Source of the DNA: Pseudomonadota bacterium
Lineage (GTDB): Bacteria > Pseudomonadota > Alphaproteobacteria > Rhizobiales > Xanthobacteraceae
Length of the DNA stretch: 6,527 bases
Direction: 5' to 3'
Assembly: GCA_023434095.1 (NCBI GenBank)
Contig: JAEYTJ010000058.1
Span: 1 to 6,527, forward strand
The notes under the pieces are model-generated. The model was not told the origin of the DNA. It saw only the letters and a program-made list of their open reading frames with translations, and did no database searches. The position numbers and the translations under genes were made by a program. This document shows positions 5,945 through 6,527 of this stretch, one piece after another; positions within the stretch are counted from its first letter, which is position 1; each line of letters opens with the position of its first letter.

Positions 5945-5973
5945 TTGACAGGGCAGGGGCACGTCACCATAAA
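5945..5973 (+). promoter_or_regulatory. Promoter for the tRNA-Tyr/tRNA-Gly/tuf unit
   Basis: A perfect -35 hexamer TTGACA (5945-5950), a 17-bp spacer and CATAAA (5968-5973, four of six matches to TATAAT) form a strong housekeeping-type promoter. The next bases are purely G/C (GCCGGCCGC), a G+C-rich discriminator typical of stringently controlled stable-RNA promoters. Initiation would be near 5980, giving a leader of about 84 nt before tRNA-Tyr. Stringent control is inferred from the discriminator. Confidence 0.75.
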
Positions 5974-6024
5974 GCCGGCCGCACGGGAACTGCATTGCGT
6001 CGGTTCCCGGACAGGTCGACAGCC

Positions 6025-6044
6025 CGGTGCGTTTCGACGCACCG
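6025..6044 (+). other. Leader hairpin with UUCG loop before tRNA-Tyr
   Basis: CGGTGCGT (6025-6032) pairs perfectly with ACGCACCG (6037-6044) around a TTCG loop, 19 bp before the tRNA-Tyr gene. No T-tract follows, so it is not an intrinsic terminator. It could guide processing of the tRNA precursor or protect the leader; this is inferred from position alone. Confidence 0.5.
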
Positions 6045-6063
6045 CAGATCGGCCGACGTGCGA

Positions 6064-6148
6064 GGGGGAGTGTCCCGAGCGGCAAAGGGGGCGGACTGTA
6101 AATCCGCTGGCTATGCCTTCGTAGGTTCGAGTCCTACCTCCCCCACCA
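6064..6148 (+). tRNA. tRNA-Tyr (anticodon GUA)
   Basis: An 85-nt class II tRNA with a long variable arm. The acceptor stem is GGGGGAG/CTCCCCC. The anticodon arm is GCGGA-CTGTAAA-TCCGC with GTA at the anticodon. A variable arm stem GGC/GCC follows, and the T arm is GTAGG-TTCGAGT-CCTAC. Discriminator A and an encoded CCA end the gene. It is the first gene after the promoter at 5945 and is 31 bp from tRNA-Gly, so the two are probably cut from one transcript. Confidence 0.98.
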
Positions 6149-6179
6149 CGTCGCCTTCCGCTAGCATGTGCCGACCCTC

Positions 6180-6253
6180 GCGGGTGTAGCTCAATGGTAG
6201 AGCAACAGCCTTCCAAGCTGATGACGAGGGTTCGATTCCCTTCACCCGCTCCA
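6180..6253 (+). tRNA. tRNA-Gly (anticodon UCC)
   Basis: A 74-nt cloverleaf with acceptor stem GCGGGTG/CACCCGC and D arm GCTC...GAGC. The anticodon loop CTTCCAA places TCC at the anticodon. The T arm is GAGGG-TTCGATT-CCCTT, with G-T at its outer pair. The discriminator is T, as usual for tRNA-Gly, and CCA is encoded. It follows tRNA-Tyr and precedes tuf by 179 bp, the same order as tyrU-glyT before tufB in E. coli, but no tRNA-Thr(GGU) lies between it and tuf. Confidence 0.98.
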
Positions 6254-6432
6254 CTTTTCCCCGCAGCCCCTATATGAGGCGATGGCGCGCTCGCCGCGCC
6301 GACCAGCCCCGAGGGTGAGGTGATTCCCTTTCCCGCAGCTGCGGCGCAACGCGGCACTTGCGGAAAGCTGGGAAACCGCCTATCCCACGGCCCGATTTTT
6401 CGCGGCCCGAATGCCGCTGAAGGAAACGAGTT
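6254..6432 (+). promoter_or_regulatory. tRNA-Gly to tuf spacer/leader, with a weak candidate promoter
   Basis: This 179-bp spacer links the tRNAs to tuf. It contains GGCGCG-5-CGCGCC (6284-6300) and the palindrome CCGCAGCTGCGG (6333-6344), neither followed by a T-tract, so read-through from the tRNA promoter is possible. TTGCGG (6358-6363), a 17-bp spacer and TATCCC (6381-6386) could be a second promoter for tuf, but the match is poor. AAGGAAA just before the ATG is the tuf ribosome site. Confidence 0.4.
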
Positions 6433-6527
6433 ATGGCCAAAGAGAAGTTCAACCGTTCGAAGCCTCACTGCAACATCGGGACGATTGGCCATGTTGACCA
6501 TGGCAAGACGTCTCTGACGGCAGCGAT
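6433..6527 (+). CDS. tuf: Elongation factor Tu (5' end only)
   Basis: Thirty-one complete codons are present, reading MAKEKFNRSKPHCNIGTIGHV and on through the P-loop GHVDHGKT at residues 19-26, the GTP-phosphate-binding G1 motif of EF-Tu. The gene is cut by the window end. EF-Tu carries aminoacyl-tRNA to the ribosomal A site in the cytosol. The ATG is preceded by AAGGAAA at a suitable distance. The neighbouring tRNA-Tyr and tRNA-Gly suggest this is the tufB-type locus, with tRNA-Trp, secE and nusG expected further downstream; that is a prediction from other genomes. Many alphaproteobacteria carry a second tuf beside fusA, which cannot be checked here. Confidence 0.97.
   Translation, partial: MAKEKFNRSKPHCNIGTIGHVDHGKTSLTAA

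Noticed and set aside
5243..6124. 293-codon plus-strand frame running from inside rlmB into tRNA-Tyr
   Set aside because: It overlaps a well-supported SPOUT enzyme on the other strand and a tRNA gene, and has no recognisable domain.

Overview
The window looks like ordinary core chromosome from a high-GC alphaproteobacterium, most likely of the Hyphomicrobiales/Rhizobiales. Reasons are the strong G/C bias at third codon positions, the start of EF-Tu (MAKEKFNRSKPHCNIGTIGHV...), a YoaB-like Rid protein, a two-repeat GLG1-type cysteine-rich protein and the tRNA-Tyr/tRNA-Gly/tuf arrangement. The lineage call is an inference from style. I see no mobile element, CRISPR array, phage gene or pathway cluster.

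Layout, left to right. The first 36 bases may be the last codons of a plus-strand gene. A minus-strand tRNA-Thr(UGU) follows at 87-161. A minus-strand gene at 318-812 encodes a small proline-rich exported protein of unknown function. A 444-bp divergent intergenic region holds a well-formed plus-strand terminator (885-908) with no gene in front of it. Two plus-strand exported-protein genes follow, probably one operon: a cysteine-rich two-repeat protein (1257-1679) and an OmpA-C-like, peptidoglycan-binding-type protein (1714-2343), closed by a strong terminator. A Rid-family protein (2451-2792) then converges on a minus-strand MHS-type major facilitator transporter (2911-4584), and the two share a bidirectional terminator. 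The transporter has a roughly 120-residue extra periplasmic loop and a cluster of inverted repeats just upstream of its start.

The right end is translation-related. rlmB (minus strand, 4946-5767) encodes the 23S rRNA Gm2251-type 2'-O-methyltransferase. Divergent from it, a near-consensus promoter (TTGACA, 17-bp spacer, CATAAA) precedes tRNA-Tyr(GUA), tRNA-Gly(UCC) and the start of tuf, which runs off the window. This is a shortened form of the E. coli thrU-tyrU-glyT-thrT-tufB order. The tRNA-Thr(UGU) that would head that cluster lies about 6 kb away on the other strand.

The window does not contain an evident new system. The best second-look items are the triple half-site in front of the transporter, the transporter's cysteine-bearing loop, the orphan terminator, the exactly repeated cysteine spacing of the 1257-1679 product, and the regulatory DNA between rlmB and tRNA-Tyr.
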